DNA of 64,000 nt, from assembly GCA_902489255.1 (NCBI GenBank), contig CABTZF010000001.1, positions 1 to 64,000 of the forward strand. The letters run 5' to 3'. A program made the position numbers and the translations under genes. Origin of the DNA: an uncultured Peptoniphilus sp. Its GTDB lineage: Bacteria; Bacillota; Clostridia; Tissierellales; Peptoniphilaceae. Positions 9,047 to 19,556 of the stretch are shown here, piece after piece (the first letter of the stretch is position 1; each line of letters opens with the position of its first letter). The notes under the pieces were generated by a model. The model worked only from the letters and a program-made list of their open reading frames with translations. It was not told where the DNA came from and searched no databases.

Positions 9047-9736
9047 ATGTATATAGCCAAGACTAAAGTTACCAGAACTCTCATAATAATAAATGCAATT
9101 ATATTTATTTTTATGACCTTAGCAGGAGGTAGCCAAGATATAAGTACTTTAATTAAATTTAACGCTATGAATAAAATTTTAGTAGCCAATGGTCAGTGGT
9201 GGAGATTATTTTGTTCCATGTTTATCCATATAGGAATCTTACATTTATTAATGAATATGTATTTTCTAAATATAGTTGGCGAGACTTTTGAAATGCTTTA
9301 TGGGTCAAAAAACTTTTTGCTAATATATTTGGCATGTGGATTAATGGGAAATCTTATTACTTATGCTTTTGGTTCCGCATATACAGTAAGTGCCGGTGCT
9401 TCAACATCTCTTTACGGTTTATTCGGCTTAGCATTGGGAATAATTATAAATTATGAGAATGATACCGTTCTAAAATCTTTTGGAAAAAGTTTTATCACTA
9501 TAATATTGATAAACATAATTTATTCATTTATAAATCCGAGCATAGGAGTTTTAGGACATTTGGGCGGTCTTTTGGGAGGATTTTTATTTAGTGGAATAAT
9601 ACCTGTTAAAAACAGAACAATATCTAAACAAAGAAAAATTATAAGCTTAATTATTTTTTTACTGATTTGTGTCTTAGCTTATAAATATGGAACATGGACT
9701 GTTATAAAAGAAACGTCTCCCTATTTACGGGGATAA
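9047..9736 (+). CDS. Rhomboid family intramembrane serine protease
   Basis: The 229-residue polytopic membrane protein carries the rhomboid signatures WWRLFCSMFIHIGILHLLMN (loop 1 and the conserved His/Asn helix), the catalytic Ser in SAGASTSLYG, and the catalytic His in GHLGGLLGG. Six or seven transmembrane helices are evident. It cleaves transmembrane substrates within the membrane; substrates are unknown. The frame opens with a TTG at 9041, but GGGGA ends at 9040, so the ATG at 9047 is better spaced. It stands alone, with a separate promoter for asnS downstream. Confidence 0.9.
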   Translation: MYIAKTKVTRTLIIINAIIFIFMTLAGGSQDISTLIKFNAMNKILVANGQWWRLFCSMFIHIGILHLLMNMYFLNIVGETFEMLYGSKNFLLIYLACGLMGNLITYAFGSAYTVSAGASTSLYGLFGLALGIIINYENDTVLKSFGKSFITIILINIIYSFINPSIGVLGHLGGLLGGFLFSGIIPVKNRTISKQRKIISLIIFLLICVLAYKYGTWTVIKETSPYLRG

Positions 9737-9795
9737 AAAGTAATTTATTTGATTAATAATTTGCACTTAGGCTAGCCAATTTAAGGCACTTATAT

Positions 9796-9824
9796 TTGAC
9801 AAATGTCACTAATAATCATATACT
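9796..9824 (+). promoter_or_regulatory. Sigma-A promoter of asnS-leuS
   Basis: A consensus -35 TTGACA (9796-9801) is separated by 17 bp from -10 TATACT (9819-9824), 30 bp before the asnS start. The short leader has no T-box. Confidence 0.8.
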
Positions 9825-9854
9825 AAAATATTATAAGAAGATTTTGGAGGGACT

Positions 9855-11240
9855 ATGATTAGTATTAGAGAATTATTTAATAAAAGTGAGGATTATATAA
9901 ATAAAAATATTGAAATTTGTGGATGGATTAAAACTAATAGGTCATCTAAGAATTTTGGATTTATTGAAATTTCAGACGGAAGTATTTTTAATTCATTACA
10001 AGTTGTTTATGGAAAGGAGCTTGAAAATTTTTCTGAAGTTGAAAAATATACCCTAAGCTCTTCTCTTTTAGTTAAGGGGAAATTAGTTGAATCACCGGGA
10101 GCTAATCAATCTTTTGAAGTGCAAGCAGAAGAAATTAATTTATTAGGATCTTCTGAAAACACTTATCCCCTTCAAAAGAAAAGGCATACTATGGAATATT
10201 TAAGATCTGTAAGCCATTTACGTCCACGAACAAATACCTTTAATGCAGTTTTCAGAGTTAGATCTTTAATTGCTTATGCCATTCACAAATTTTTCCAAGA
10301 CAGGGGTTTTGTTTATTTTCATGCACCAATAATTACGGCTTCTGATGCCGAAGGTGCAGGAGAAATGTTCCAAGTTACAACACTTCCTCTTGATAATATT
10401 CCAAAAGATGAGGATGGAAAGGTATGTTATAATGAAGACTTTTTTGGAAAAGAAACCAACTTAACTGTTTCCGGTCAATTAGAAGATGAAGCATTTGCTC
10501 TTGCTTTTGGAAATGTTTATACATTCGGGCCAACATTCAGGGCGGAAAATTCAAATACCCCAAGACATGCAGCGGAGTTTTGGATGATTGAACCGGAAAT
10601 GGCCTTTGCAGACTTGAATGTTAATATGGATGTTGCTGAAGCAATGCTTAAATATATTATTAATTATGTATTGGAAAATGCTAAAGAAGAAATGAAGTTT
10701 TTTAATAGATTTATTGACAAGGGACTTTTAGATAGGTTAGATAATGTTGTAAACAATGAATTTGCAAGAATAACTTACACAGAAGCTATTGACATACTTA
10801 AAAAATCCGATAAAGAATTTAAGTATCCTGTTGAATGGGGTATAGACTTACAAACTGAACACGAGAGATATATAACGGAAGAGGTTTATAAAAAACCCGT
10901 ATTTGTAACAAATTATCCCAAGGAAATAAAAGCATTTTACATGACTGAAAATGATGATAAAAAAACAGTTGCAGCAATGGATCTTTTAGTTCCCGGAGTT
11001 GGGGAAATAATTGGCGGATCTCAAAGAGAACATAGACTTGATATCCTGGAAAAGAAAATGATTGATTTAGGAATGAATATGGAAGAGTATGACTGGTATC
11101 TTGATTTGAGAAGATACGGAACATGTATACATTCAGGATATGGCTTGGGATTTGAAAGAGCTGTAATGTATATTACAGGAATGAAAAATATAAGAGATGT
11201 TATACCTTTCCCAAGAACAGTGGGAAATGCAAATTACTAA
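9855..11240 (+). CDS. asnS: Asparaginyl-tRNA synthetase
   Basis: This cytoplasmic class IIb synthetase charges tRNA-Asn. The 461-residue protein has an N-terminal OB anticodon-binding domain (about 1-110, [18 protein letters not shown]), then the class II core: motif 2 [21 protein letters not shown] and motif 3 [24 protein letters not shown] and EPEMA distinguish it from AspRS. GGAGG 6 nt upstream supports the start. A consensus promoter precedes it, and leuS follows after 9 bp, so the two synthetases are co-transcribed. Confidence 0.96.
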   Translation: MISIRELFNKSEDYINKNIEICGWIKTNRSSKNFGFIEISDGSIFNSLQVVYGKELENFSEVEKYTLSSSLLVKGKLVESPGANQSFEVQAEEINLLGSSENTYPLQKKRHTMEYLRSVSHLRPRTNTFNAVFRVRSLIAYAIHKFFQDRGFVYFHAPIITASDAEGAGEMFQVTTLPLDNIPKDEDGKVCYNEDFFGKETNLTVSGQLEDEAFALAFGNVYTFGPTFRAENSNTPRHAAEFWMIEPEMAFADLNVNMDVAEAMLKYIINYVLENAKEEMKFFNRFIDKGLLDRLDNVVNNEFARITYTEAIDILKKSDKEFKYPVEWGIDLQTEHERYITEEVYKKPVFVTNYPKEIKAFYMTENDDKKTVAAMDLLVPGVGEIIGGSQREHRLDILEKKMIDLGMNMEEYDWYLDLRRYGTCIHSGYGLGFERAVMYITGMKNIRDVIPFPRTVGNANY

Positions 11241-11249
11241 GGAGAAATT

Positions 11250-13661
11250 ATGAGAGAATATAAACCGGGAGTTATTGAAAAAAAATGGCAGGATTATTGG
11301 GATGAGCATCAAATATATAAGGCTGAAAATAATGATGATAAGGAAAAAATTTATCTTTTAGTAGAATTCCCTTATCCTTCCGGTCAAGGACTTCATGTGG
11401 GTCATCCCAGACCTTATACTGCACTTGATATTGTAGCTAGGAAAAGACGTTATGAAGGATATAATGTTTTATTTCCTATGGGATGGGACGCCTTTGGTTT
11501 ACCAGCAGAAAATTTTGCCATAAAGAATAAAATTCATCCTGCAATTGTTACAAAACAGAATATAAAACATTTTAAAGCCCAATTAAAATCAATAGGATTT
11601 TCTTTTGATTGGTCAAGGGAAATTAACACAACTGATCCTGAATACTATAAATGGACTCAATGGATATTTTTACAATTATTTAAACATGGCTTAGCATATA
11701 AAAAGGAAAGTCCTATTAATTGGTGTCCTTCATGTAAGACAGGTTTAGCTAATGAAGAAGTAGTTGGGGGCAAATGCGAGAGATGTGGCAGTACAGTTGT
11801 ACGTCGAGTAAAAAGTCAATGGATGTTAAAAATTACTGAATACGCTGACAGACTTATAGATGACCTTAAAGATCTGGATTTTATTGAAAGAGTAAAAGTA
11901 CAACAAAAAAATTGGATTGGAAGAAGCGAAGGTTCAAGTGTACTTTTTCCAATAAAAAATACCGATGAAAAATTAGAAGTTTTCACAACTAGGCCGGACA
12001 CAATTTTTGGCGCTACTTATTTGGTAATAGCACCTGAACATCCACTCATTGAAAAATATAAAGATAAAATTACAAATTTAGATGAAATAAATTCATATAG
12101 GGAAAAAGTCTCTTTGAAATCTGATTTTGAAAGAACTGAACTTGTAAAAGAAAAAACCGGTATAGAAATAAAGGGTTTGAGAGGAATAAATCCAATCACC
12201 AAAAAAGAAATTCCTCTTTGGATTTCAGATTATGTGCTCATGGGATATGGCACGGGTGCTATAATGGCAGTGCCTGCTCATGATACAAGAGATTATGATT
12301 TTGCTAAAAAATTTGGACTTGAAATAGTTGAAGTTATTGAAGGTGGTGTTATCGACAAGGAAGCTTATACCGACACATCTCATGGTAAAATGATAAATTC
12401 AGGATTTTTAAATGGTTTAGAAGTAAAAGATGCCATAAAAAAAATGATTGATTACCTTGTAGAAAATAATTTAGGTGAGAAAAAAATTAATTATAAGCTT
12501 AGGGACTGGGTGTTTTCAAGACAAAGGTATTGGGGAGAACCTATACCGATAGTCCACTGCGAAAAATGTGGATATGTTCCAATACCTGAAGAAGAGTTGC
12601 CGTTACTGCTTCCTGAAGTAGAAAACTATGAACCGTCAGATGATGGTGAATCGCCGCTTGCAAATATTGAAGAATTTGTACAAACCAAATGTCCAAAATG
12701 TGGAGGTCCTGCACAAAGAGAAACTGATACTATGCCACAATGGGCAGGTTCTTCTTGGTACTTTTTAAGATACACAGATCCTCATAATAAAAATGAGATA
12801 GCTTCAAAAGAGGCTTTGGATTATTGGACTCCGGTAGATTGGTATAATGGTGGTATGGAACACACAACCTTACATCTTCTTTACTCAAGATTTTGGCATA
12901 AATTTTTATATGACATAGGGGTTGTTCCGACAAAAGAACCATATCTTAAGAGAACTTCTCATGGTATGATTTTGGGTGAAAATAATGAAAAAATGAGTAA
13001 ATCTCGTGGGAATGTAATAAATCCCGATGATATAGTTAGAGATTACGGTGCAGATACTTTAAGAACTTATGAAATGTTTATTGGCGATTTTGAAAAGCCT
13101 GTACCCTGGATGGAAACAGGGGTCAAAGGTTGTAGAAGGTTTTTAGAAAGAGTTTGGAATTTGTCTGAAATTTTGGTTGATGGAGATAAGTATTCTGAAA
13201 AGCTTGAAAAATCTATACACAAAACAATAAAAAAAGTTTCTTTTGATTATGAAAACTTAAAAGCAAATACAGCTATAGCTGCATTAATGAGTTTATTAAA
13301 TGAATTTGTAGCAAATAAAAAAATTACCAAGGCTGATTTTAGAACATTTTTAATGCTGTTAAATCCTGTAGCTCCGCATATAACTGAAGAACTTTGGTAT
13401 GTTAATGATCTTGGCGGCTACTTGCACGAACAATCATGGCCTATATATGAAGAAGCAAAGACTATAGATGAAGTTGTTGAAATTCCTGTTCAGTTTAATG
13501 GTAAAGTAAGATTTACAATTCAACTTCCTAAGAGTGCAGTTTTAGATGAAGCTAGAGCTATAGCTTCACAAAACGATGCCTATAGTAAAAATATTGAAAA
13601 TAAGAAGATAGTTAAAGAAATATTTATACCGGGAAAGATTTATAACATTGTTGTTAAATAG
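11250..13661 (+). CDS. leuS: Leucyl-tRNA synthetase
   Basis: This class I synthetase charges tRNA-Leu. The 803-residue protein is of normal bacterial length: HIGH region [18 protein letters not shown] (about 44-61), Cys-pair zinc-type insert [20 protein letters not shown]1 editing domain with [13 protein letters not shown] and the [14 protein letters not shown] block, and KMSKS motif [10 protein letters not shown] (about 579). It is preceded by AAGGAG and follows asnS by 9 bp. It contains an intact A7 tract, unlike several accessory genes here. Confidence 0.97.
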   Translation: MREYKPGVIEKKWQDYWDEHQIYKAENNDDKEKIYLLVEFPYPSGQGLHVGHPRPYTALDIVARKRRYEGYNVLFPMGWDAFGLPAENFAIKNKIHPAIVTKQNIKHFKAQLKSIGFSFDWSREINTTDPEYYKWTQWIFLQLFKHGLAYKKESPINWCPSCKTGLANEEVVGGKCERCGSTVVRRVKSQWMLKITEYADRLIDDLKDLDFIERVKVQQKNWIGRSEGSSVLFPIKNTDEKLEVFTTRPDTIFGATYLVIAPEHPLIEKYKDKITNLDEINSYREKVSLKSDFERTELVKEKTGIEIKGLRGINPITKKEIPLWISDYVLMGYGTGAIMAVPAHDTRDYDFAKKFGLEIVEVIEGGVIDKEAYTDTSHGKMINSGFLNGLEVKDAIKKMIDYLVENNLGEKKINYKLRDWVFSRQRYWGEPIPIVHCEKCGYVPIPEEELPLLLPEVENYEPSDDGESPLANIEEFVQTKCPKCGGPAQRETDTMPQWAGSSWYFLRYTDPHNKNEIASKEALDYWTPVDWYNGGMEHTTLHLLYSRFWHKFLYDIGVVPTKEPYLKRTSHGMILGENNEKMSKSRGNVINPDDIVRDYGADTLRTYEMFIGDFEKPVPWMETGVKGCRRFLERVWNLSEILVDGDKYSEKLEKSIHKTIKKVSFDYENLKANTAIAALMSLLNEFVANKKITKADFRTFLMLLNPVAPHITEELWYVNDLGGYLHEQSWPIYEEAKTIDEVVEIPVQFNGKVRFTIQLPKSAVLDEARAIASQNDAYSKNIENKKIVKEIFIPGKIYNIVVK

Positions 13662-13671
13662 CAGGTGTGAA

Positions 13672-14547
13672 ATGAATAGTATGACCGGATATGGATTTGG
13701 TGAATTGCAAAGCCAAAACTATTTAATAAGATTTGATATAAAATCGGTTAATAATAGGTATTGTGATATTAATGTAAGATTACCGGGTTCACTTTTTTCA
13801 TATGAGGATAAAATAAAAAGACGTATTAAAGATTTTGTTGCCAGAGGAAAAGTTGATGTATATCTTAAGTTAACTGAATTAAGCGATAAATCCGCTACTC
13901 TTTCAACTGATATTTCAATGGCAAACTATTATTTTGATGCCGGAAAGAAAATTTCAGCTTCTCTGAATATAGAAAACAATCTAACAACTAAAGATATTAT
14001 AAATATGCCCGGAGTTTTAGTTGAGCAGGATGTAAATTTACTTGATCAGGAAATGGAAAGTTTACTTATGAAAAGTTTAGACGAGGCTCTTAAAGTTTTT
14101 ATTCAATCCAGATTAATTGAAGGTAAAGCTATTTATGAAGATTTTTTAGAAAAAATAGAAAATATAAATCAATTTATTGGGAGAATAGAAAAATTATCAC
14201 CAATTTCTTTGAAAGAAAATGAAGAAAAATTGAAAGAACGGATAAGGACGCATTTAGATGAAAGTGAAATTGATAAGCAAAGACTTGCCACAGAATGTTT
14301 TTTACTTATTGATAAGCTTTCAATAGATGAAGAAATAACAAGGCTAAAAATTCATATGGAAAGCTTAAAAAATATCATTAATTCAAATGATAGCATTGGA
14401 CGAAAAATTGACTTCTTGCTCCAGGAAATAAACAGAGAAATTAATACAATCGGATCAAAAGCAAACAATATTGAAATTTTAAATAATGTTGTGCTTTTAA
14501 AATCGGAAGTAGAAAGAATTAGGGAACAAGTACAAAATATAGAATAA
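13672..14547 (+). CDS. YicC/YloC family protein (putative endoribonuclease)
   Basis: The 291-residue protein begins with the family hallmark MNSMTGYG and ends with the conserved DUF1732 region (GRKIDFLLQEINREINTIGSKANN). E. coli YicC is reported to act as an endoribonuclease affecting small RNA turnover; the role here is inferred from family. The start was moved downstream of an in-frame ATG at 13648 to 13672 because of the family N-terminus and a GGTGTGA site. It heads a run with gmk and rpoZ. The remA gene that often sits between yicC and gmk in Firmicutes is absent. Confidence 0.9.
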   Translation: MNSMTGYGFGELQSQNYLIRFDIKSVNNRYCDINVRLPGSLFSYEDKIKRRIKDFVARGKVDVYLKLTELSDKSATLSTDISMANYYFDAGKKISASLNIENNLTTKDIINMPGVLVEQDVNLLDQEMESLLMKSLDEALKVFIQSRLIEGKAIYEDFLEKIENINQFIGRIEKLSPISLKENEEKLKERIRTHLDESEIDKQRLATECFLLIDKLSIDEEITRLKIHMESLKNIINSNDSIGRKIDFLLQEINREINTIGSKANNIEILNNVVLLKSEVERIREQVQNIE

Positions 14548-14559
14548 TAGAGGTGTAAA

Positions 14560-15174
14560 TTGAGCGGAGGATTTTTATTAGTATTATCAGGCCCTTCCGG
14601 AAGTGGAAAAGGAACTGTCAGTCAAGCTATATTGAAAAAAAATAAGGAAATAGTATTTTCAACTTCCGTAACTACAAGGACTCCAAGACCCGGGGAAGTT
14701 AATGGAGAAAATTATTTTTTTGTAAGTAAAAATAAATTTGAGACTATGGTAGAAAACGATGAGCTTCTGGAACATGCTTTTGTTCATACTAACTATTATG
14801 GAACACCTAAAAAGTTTGTTTTTGACGAAATAGAAAACGGAGAAATAGTACTCTTAGAAATTGATGTTCAAGGTGCCTTACAGATTAAAAAGAAATATAA
14901 AGAGGCTGTTTTTATATTTTTAATACCGCCAACAATGGAAGAATTAAAAAATAGATTGATAAAGAGAGATACTGAATCAGAGGATGAAATTAATACCAGA
15001 TTTAAAAACGCTTTTAGAGAATTGGATTTTGTCGGTGAATATGATTATTTTGTAGTAAACGATCAAGTATCTCAGGCAGTTATAGATATAGAAAATATTA
15101 TCGCTGCTGAAAAATTAAGAGTAAAAAGGCATAAAGATATTAAAAGTGAAGTTTTAAAGGAAAAGAGGATATAA
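14560..15174 (+). CDS. gmk: Guanylate kinase
   Basis: It phosphorylates GMP to GDP with ATP. The 204-residue protein has a P-loop (LSGPSGSGKGTVSQ, residues 9-22), the GMP-binding segment SVTTRTPRPGEVNGENYFFV, and ALQIKKKY. The start is a TTG with an AGAGGTG site 4-5 nt upstream; no better ATG exists at the conserved N-terminus. It lies between yicC and rpoZ, the standard order in Firmicutes. Confidence 0.95.
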   Translation: MSGGFLLVLSGPSGSGKGTVSQAILKKNKEIVFSTSVTTRTPRPGEVNGENYFFVSKNKFETMVENDELLEHAFVHTNYYGTPKKFVFDEIENGEIVLLEIDVQGALQIKKKYKEAVFIFLIPPTMEELKNRLIKRDTESEDEINTRFKNAFRELDFVGEYDYFVVNDQVSQAVIDIENIIAAEKLRVKRHKDIKSEVLKEKRI

Positions 15175-15176
15175 AG

Positions 15177-15473
15177 TTGAACATACCTTCATTTAAAGAA
15201 TTAATTGAAAAATCAGACTCAAGATACGAACTATGCATGTTGGTATCAAAAAGATCAAGAAAATTGGTTGATGGGCAAAAACCTTTAATTGAAACAAAAA
15301 TGAAAAAGCCTGTTTCCATAGCTATTGAAGAAGTTATGGAAGGTAAAATTATTTTTGGCCCTGAAATGAGTGACAAAGCTTATGAAGAAAAAATTGCAAA
15401 AGAAAAATTAGAGTTAGAAGAAAAATTAAAAAGTGAATATATGGGTTTGCCTAAAACCAATGAAGATGAATAG
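15177..15473 (+). CDS. rpoZ: RNA polymerase omega subunit
   Basis: The small subunit aids RNA polymerase assembly. The 98-residue protein starts at TTG two bases after gmk. The SRYELCMLVSKRSRKLVDG block matches the conserved helix of omega (usually RY-LV-..AKRAR-L), followed by KPVSIAIEEVMEGKI. The charged C-terminal tail (KEKLELEEKLKSEY) is longer than the core domain. It sits between gmk and coaBC as usual. Confidence 0.9.
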   Translation: MNIPSFKELIEKSDSRYELCMLVSKRSRKLVDGQKPLIETKMKKPVSIAIEEVMEGKIIFGPEMSDKAYEEKIAKEKLELEEKLKSEYMGLPKTNEDE

Positions 15474-15474
15474 T

Positions 15475-16671
15475 ATGCTTGAAAATAAAAAGATTCTTTT
15501 AGGTGTTACCGGTGGAATAGCCGCTTATAAATCACCAATTATCTGTAGCCTTTTAAAAAAAATGGGAGCCGAAGTAAAGGTTATAATGACTGAGGCTGCA
15601 CAAAAGTTCATCACTCCGCTGACCTTGCAAACTATGTCTGGGAATATAGTTTATACTGAAATGTTTAACCAGTTAAATAATATAAATGTTGAACACATAA
15701 GTCTAGCAAAATGGGCTGATATTATTTTAATTGCACCGGCTACCGCAAACATTATTGGTAAATTTGCTACAGGTATTTGTGATGATTTATTGTCAACTGT
15801 TTACATGGCTTCCAGATCTAAAGTTATGATTGCTCCGGCTATGAATACTTATATGTTAAATTCAGCAGCTAATCAAAATAATATAAAAATTTTAAGAGAC
15901 AGAGGAGTTATTGTACTTGATACTGAAAAGGATCTTCTAGCTTGCAATGATATAGGTCAAGGCAAGATGTTGTCACCGGAATTAATAGTAGATGAAATTG
16001 ATAGCGTCTTAACTGAAAAGGATCTTTATGGAAAAAAATTTGTCATTACGGCAGGACCGACAATTGAACCTATTGACCCTGTTAGATATTTAACTAATCA
16101 TTCATCAGGTAAGATGGGCTATGCATTGGCAGAGCGTGCAAAAAAGAGAGGGGCGTTTGTTACACTTATCTCAGGACCCACTACAGTTAATCCTCCAAAA
16201 GTCGATAATTTTATTAGGATTAAATCAACCACTGATATGTTTAATGAAGTAGGAAAATATTTTGATTCCTGCGATGTCTTAATTAAGGCGGCGGCTCCTG
16301 CTGACTATAAGCCTAAACATTACAGTAAAGAAAAAATAAAGAAAAATTCATCAGATGATCTTGATGTTATTGAACTTGAAAAAAATCCGGATATTGCCAA
16401 ATTTTATGGAAATATAAAAAAGAATCAAATAATAGTTGGATTTGCTGCGGAATCTACAAATATATATGAGTATGCTAAGTCGAAATTAAAATCCAAAAAT
16501 TTTGATATGATTGTTGTTAATAATATAGTAAAAGAAGGTGCCGGCTTCGGAACGGATACAAATATTGCAAGCATTATAGATAAGGACGGGGAAACTATAG
16601 ATTATGAAATAATGTCTAAGTATGCAATGGCTGATGTAATTCTTAATAGAGTAAAAAAATTGTTTAGCTAG
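15475..16671 (+). CDS. coaBC: Phosphopantothenoylcysteine decarboxylase / phosphopantothenate-cysteine ligase
   Basis: This bifunctional enzyme of coenzyme A synthesis has about 398 residues. The CoaC half (FMN decarboxylase, 1-180) shows GVTGGIAAYK, HISLAKWADIILIAPATAN, the substrate-binding APAMNTYM and LLACNDIGQGKM. The CoaB half shows FVITAGPTIEPIDPVRYLTN followed by HSSGKMGYA, and AAAPADYKPK with the catalytic-type Lys. Several closely spaced in-frame ATGs exist (15460, 15466, 15475); 15475 sits right after the rpoZ stop and gives the usual N-terminus, but the choice is uncertain. The stop codon lies inside a terminator-like hairpin. Confidence 0.94.
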   Translation: MLENKKILLGVTGGIAAYKSPIICSLLKKMGAEVKVIMTEAAQKFITPLTLQTMSGNIVYTEMFNQLNNINVEHISLAKWADIILIAPATANIIGKFATGICDDLLSTVYMASRSKVMIAPAMNTYMLNSAANQNNIKILRDRGVIVLDTEKDLLACNDIGQGKMLSPELIVDEIDSVLTEKDLYGKKFVITAGPTIEPIDPVRYLTNHSSGKMGYALAERAKKRGAFVTLISGPTTVNPPKVDNFIRIKSTTDMFNEVGKYFDSCDVLIKAAAPADYKPKHYSKEKIKKNSSDDLDVIELEKNPDIAKFYGNIKKNQIIVGFAAESTNIYEYAKSKLKSKNFDMIVVNNIVKEGAGFGTDTNIASIIDKDGETIDYEIMSKYAMADVILNRVKKLFS

Positions 16672-16688
16672 GATTTCCTAGCTATTTT
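16665..16688 (+). terminator. Hairpin overlapping the coaBC stop codon
   Basis: A perfect 9-bp palindromic stem (TAGCTAGGA/TCCTAGCTA, 2-nt centre) is followed by TTTT. The coaBC TAG is within the 5' arm and priA starts 14 bp after the T-run. It may attenuate readthrough into priA; the short T-run makes it a partial terminator at best. Confidence 0.5.
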
Positions 16689-16701
16689 AGCGGGTGAAAA
16701 A

Positions 16702-19047
16702 ATGTACTGTGATGTTTTCATAGAAAATAATTACAATAAAATAGACATCTTATACACTTATAAATTTAAAAAAGATTTATCCCTTGATGTTGGTATGAGA
16801 GTTGTAGTTTCTTTTGGAAAAAGTACAAGAGTGGGGATAGTGCTAAAAATTTATGATAAATATGAAGGACAATTTGAAGGTGAACTCAAAGAAATTATTG
16901 AAATACTGGATGCCAACCCCATAATCAATACTGAATTAATTAATTTAGGCATATGGATGAAAAATAGGTATATACTGGGATATTCAAAAGCATTTGCTCC
17001 ACTATTACCGCCAGGTGACTTAAAAAAAATAAAAAAATCCATTGAAGTTCTTGTATATCCAACCGGGAAGGACCTTGAAAATCTTAAAAAATTAAATATA
17101 AAAACCTTTTATGAAGATATGGATAAAAATTCCAGGATAATTGCCAACAACTTATATAAAAAAGGAATAATAAAATTTTCTTATGTTCCAATTACTTCTG
17201 TAAAAGCAAAAAGAGAAAAATATTTGAAAATTTCTGATGATATAGACCTGAACTTATTATCATCTTTAACAAAAAGACAAGCTGAAGCTATTAACTTTAT
17301 AAAAAAAGAGGGGGAAATATCAAAGAAAAATCTTATGAAAGATTTGAAAATTACGTATTCCCCTATTAAGGCATTAATAGAAAAAGGTTTAGTAAAAGAA
17401 TATGATAAGGAAGTAAGAATTAAAGAAGAAATTATTAAAAGTAAATTTCCTGATATTAATTTAAACGAGGAACAAAATAGTGCTATTAATAATATTGAAA
17501 ATACTATAAAGGAAGTCTCACTCTTATATGGTTTAACCGGCAGCGGGAAGACAGAAGTTTATTTGAATTTGGCAAAAAAGACATTGGATAGTGGGGGAGA
17601 TGTTATTGTATTAGTTCCTGAAATTGGCTTAACTCCTCAAATGATTGAAAGATTTAGAAATAAGTTTTCAGATAATATAGCAATTATTCATTCTAAACTG
17701 TTAAAAAGTCAAAGGTATGAAGAATATAGAAAAATATTAAATGGTGAAGTTCATATAGTTGTTGGAGTAAGAAGTGCTGTTTTTGTTCCATTTAATAATT
17801 GTAAATTAATTATTATTGATGAATTTCATGATACTTCATATAAATTTCATGATGCATTAAAATACGATACTATTGAAGTAGCTATAAGAAGAATGGAAAA
17901 TCATGGCAAGGTTTTGCTGGGATCAGCCACTCCTGATATATCATATTATTATAAAGCAATGCTTGGCGAATATAATCTTGTAACTCTCATGAACCGAGCT
18001 TTTAAAGGAGCGAGAATTCCACAAACTCAAATAGTTGATATGAGGCAGGAACTCCTCATGGGCAATACTTCTATTTTTTCAAGAATACTAAGAGATAAAA
18101 TTAAAGAAAAGTTGAACAAAAATGAGCAGATAATTTTATTTTTAAATAGACGGGGATTTTCAAACTTTGTATCATGTAGATCTTGTGGCAGCGTTATTAA
18201 ATGTGACAGTTGTGATATTTCTATGACTTATCATAAGACAAATAATAGGCTGATTTGTCATTATTGCGGAGCAACAAAAATTTTACCGAAAGTTTGTCCT
18301 TCTTGTGGTTCTAAATACATTAAGCAATTTGGTTTAGGCACGCAAAGGGTGGAAGAAGAGGTTATAAAAAATTTTCCGAATGCCAGAGTTTTAAGAATGG
18401 ATAAAGACACAACTAATAAAAGGGATTCTTATGAATCTTATTATAAAATGATCAAAAATAAAGATGTAGATATTATTATCGGGACACAGATGATATCAAA
18501 AGGATTTGATTTTCCTGATGTTACTCTAGTAGGAGTAATAGCCTCCGACCTTTCCCTATACATTTCAAGTTATAGGGCAAGTGAAGAAACCTTTCAACTA
18601 ATTACACAGGTTTCCGGTAGAGCCGGAAGATCTTTTAAAAAAGGTGACGTTGTAATACAATCCTATAATCCTGGGCACTACGCTATTAGCCATGCAGCCA
18701 ATAATTCCTATGAAAGTTTTTATAAAGAAGAACTTGAAGAAAGAAGGACGTACCTTTATCCACCTTTTAATAAAATAATCTCCTTGGAATTTTCTTCCAA
18801 AGATGAAAACTTAGCCATAAAATGGGCAAAAGCTTTTATTTATAATATAGGTAAAAATGTGGGTGAAATTAATATTCAGTCTACAAAAATAATCAAACTT
18901 CCAAAAGTTAAAAATATATACAGATGTCGTTTCAGTTTAAAGGCAAGGCCGGAAGATGAAAAATTGTTAATAAAATTGATAAAAGGGGTATTAAATAAAA
19001 GTAATATTAATAGTAAAAGAGATATAAATATAAATATAGAATTTTAG
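16702..19047 (+). CDS. priA: Primosomal protein N' (replication restart helicase)
   Basis: This 3'-5' helicase reloads the replisome at stalled forks. The 781-residue protein has an N-terminal 3'BD (VGMRVVVSFGKS), Walker A (LTGSGKTEVY, about 285), a DExH box written DEFHD (DEEHD is more usual), and helicase motifs HSKLL and GSATPD. Two Cys pairs form the zinc-binding region (CRSCGSVIKCDSCD, CHYCGA..CPSCGS, about 493-535). QVSGRAGR is motif VI. It is preceded by a GCGGGTG site. It contains intact A8 and A7 tracts near 17022-17037. Confidence 0.96.
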   Translation: MYCDVFIENNYNKIDILYTYKFKKDLSLDVGMRVVVSFGKSTRVGIVLKIYDKYEGQFEGELKEIIEILDANPIINTELINLGIWMKNRYILGYSKAFAPLLPPGDLKKIKKSIEVLVYPTGKDLENLKKLNIKTFYEDMDKNSRIIANNLYKKGIIKFSYVPITSVKAKREKYLKISDDIDLNLLSSLTKRQAEAINFIKKEGEISKKNLMKDLKITYSPIKALIEKGLVKEYDKEVRIKEEIIKSKFPDINLNEEQNSAINNIENTIKEVSLLYGLTGSGKTEVYLNLAKKTLDSGGDVIVLVPEIGLTPQMIERFRNKFSDNIAIIHSKLLKSQRYEEYRKILNGEVHIVVGVRSAVFVPFNNCKLIIIDEFHDTSYKFHDALKYDTIEVAIRRMENHGKVLLGSATPDISYYYKAMLGEYNLVTLMNRAFKGARIPQTQIVDMRQELLMGNTSIFSRILRDKIKEKLNKNEQIILFLNRRGFSNFVSCRSCGSVIKCDSCDISMTYHKTNNRLICHYCGATKILPKVCPSCGSKYIKQFGLGTQRVEEEVIKNFPNARVLRMDKDTTNKRDSYESYYKMIKNKDVDIIIGTQMISKGFDFPDVTLVGVIASDLSLYISSYRASEETFQLITQVSGRAGRSFKKGDVVIQSYNPGHYAISHAANNSYESFYKEELEERRTYLYPPFNKIISLEFSSKDENLAIKWAKAFIYNIGKNVGEINIQSTKIIKLPKVKNIYRCRFSLKARPEDEKLLIKLIKGVLNKSNINSKRDININIEF

Positions 19048-19055
19048 GTGATGAT

Positions 19056-19556
19056 ATGGCAATAAGAAATATACGAACAGACACAGATCCTATAGTTAGA
19101 AAAAAATCAAAAACTATAGAAAAAATAAATGATAGATTAAAACTTTTGATTGATGATATGTTTGAAACAATGGATTATGCCGAGGGAGTAGGTCTTGCTG
19201 CTCCACAAGTTGGTATTTTAAAAAGACTTATAGTTATTGATGACCGAGATGAAGAAGATCAACATAGGCTTTTTATGATAAATCCTGTTATAACAAGGAA
19301 AGAAGGTTCGGAAATTTGTAGGGAAGCTTGTTTATCAGTCTTGGGTAAACAGGGAGATGTTGAGAGAGCCACAGATATTACCGTTACTTATAAAGATTTG
19401 GAAGGCAATGAAATAGAATTAAATGCTAAAGATTTTTTAGCAAGAATAATACAACATGAAATAGATCATCTAGATGGTATTTTATATATTGATAGAGCTG
19501 TAAAAATGTTCAAAATTGTTCAAAAAGAAGAAGGTTTACAAGAGAGCGAAATATGA
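19056..19556 (+). CDS. def: Peptide deformylase
   Basis: It removes the formyl group from nascent N-terminal fMet. The 166-residue protein has all three motifs: GVGLAAPQVG (about 47-56), EACLSVLG (commonly EGCLS; the Gly is Ala here, the metal-ligand Cys is kept) and QHEIDHLDG with the HEXXH metal site. It overlaps fmt by 4 nt, coupling formylation and deformylation enzymes as in many bacteria. Confidence 0.95.
   Translation: MAIRNIRTDTDPIVRKKSKTIEKINDRLKLLIDDMFETMDYAEGVGLAAPQVGILKRLIVIDDRDEEDQHRLFMINPVITRKEGSEICREACLSVLGKQGDVERATDITVTYKDLEGNEIELNAKDFLARIIQHEIDHLDGILYIDRAVKMFKIVQKEEGLQESEI

Noticed and set aside
9737..9854. T-box leader before asnS-leuS
   Set aside because: The 118-bp interval is too short and lacks a T-box sequence; it holds only the sigma-A promoter.
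10819..11124. Minus-strand open frame of 101 codons inside asnS
   Set aside because: Shadow of asnS; no start signal or family resemblance.
19056..19556. Loss of deformylase activity because EGCLS reads EACLS
   Set aside because: The metal-binding Cys and HEXXH are intact, so the Gly-to-Ala change alone does not indicate inactivity.
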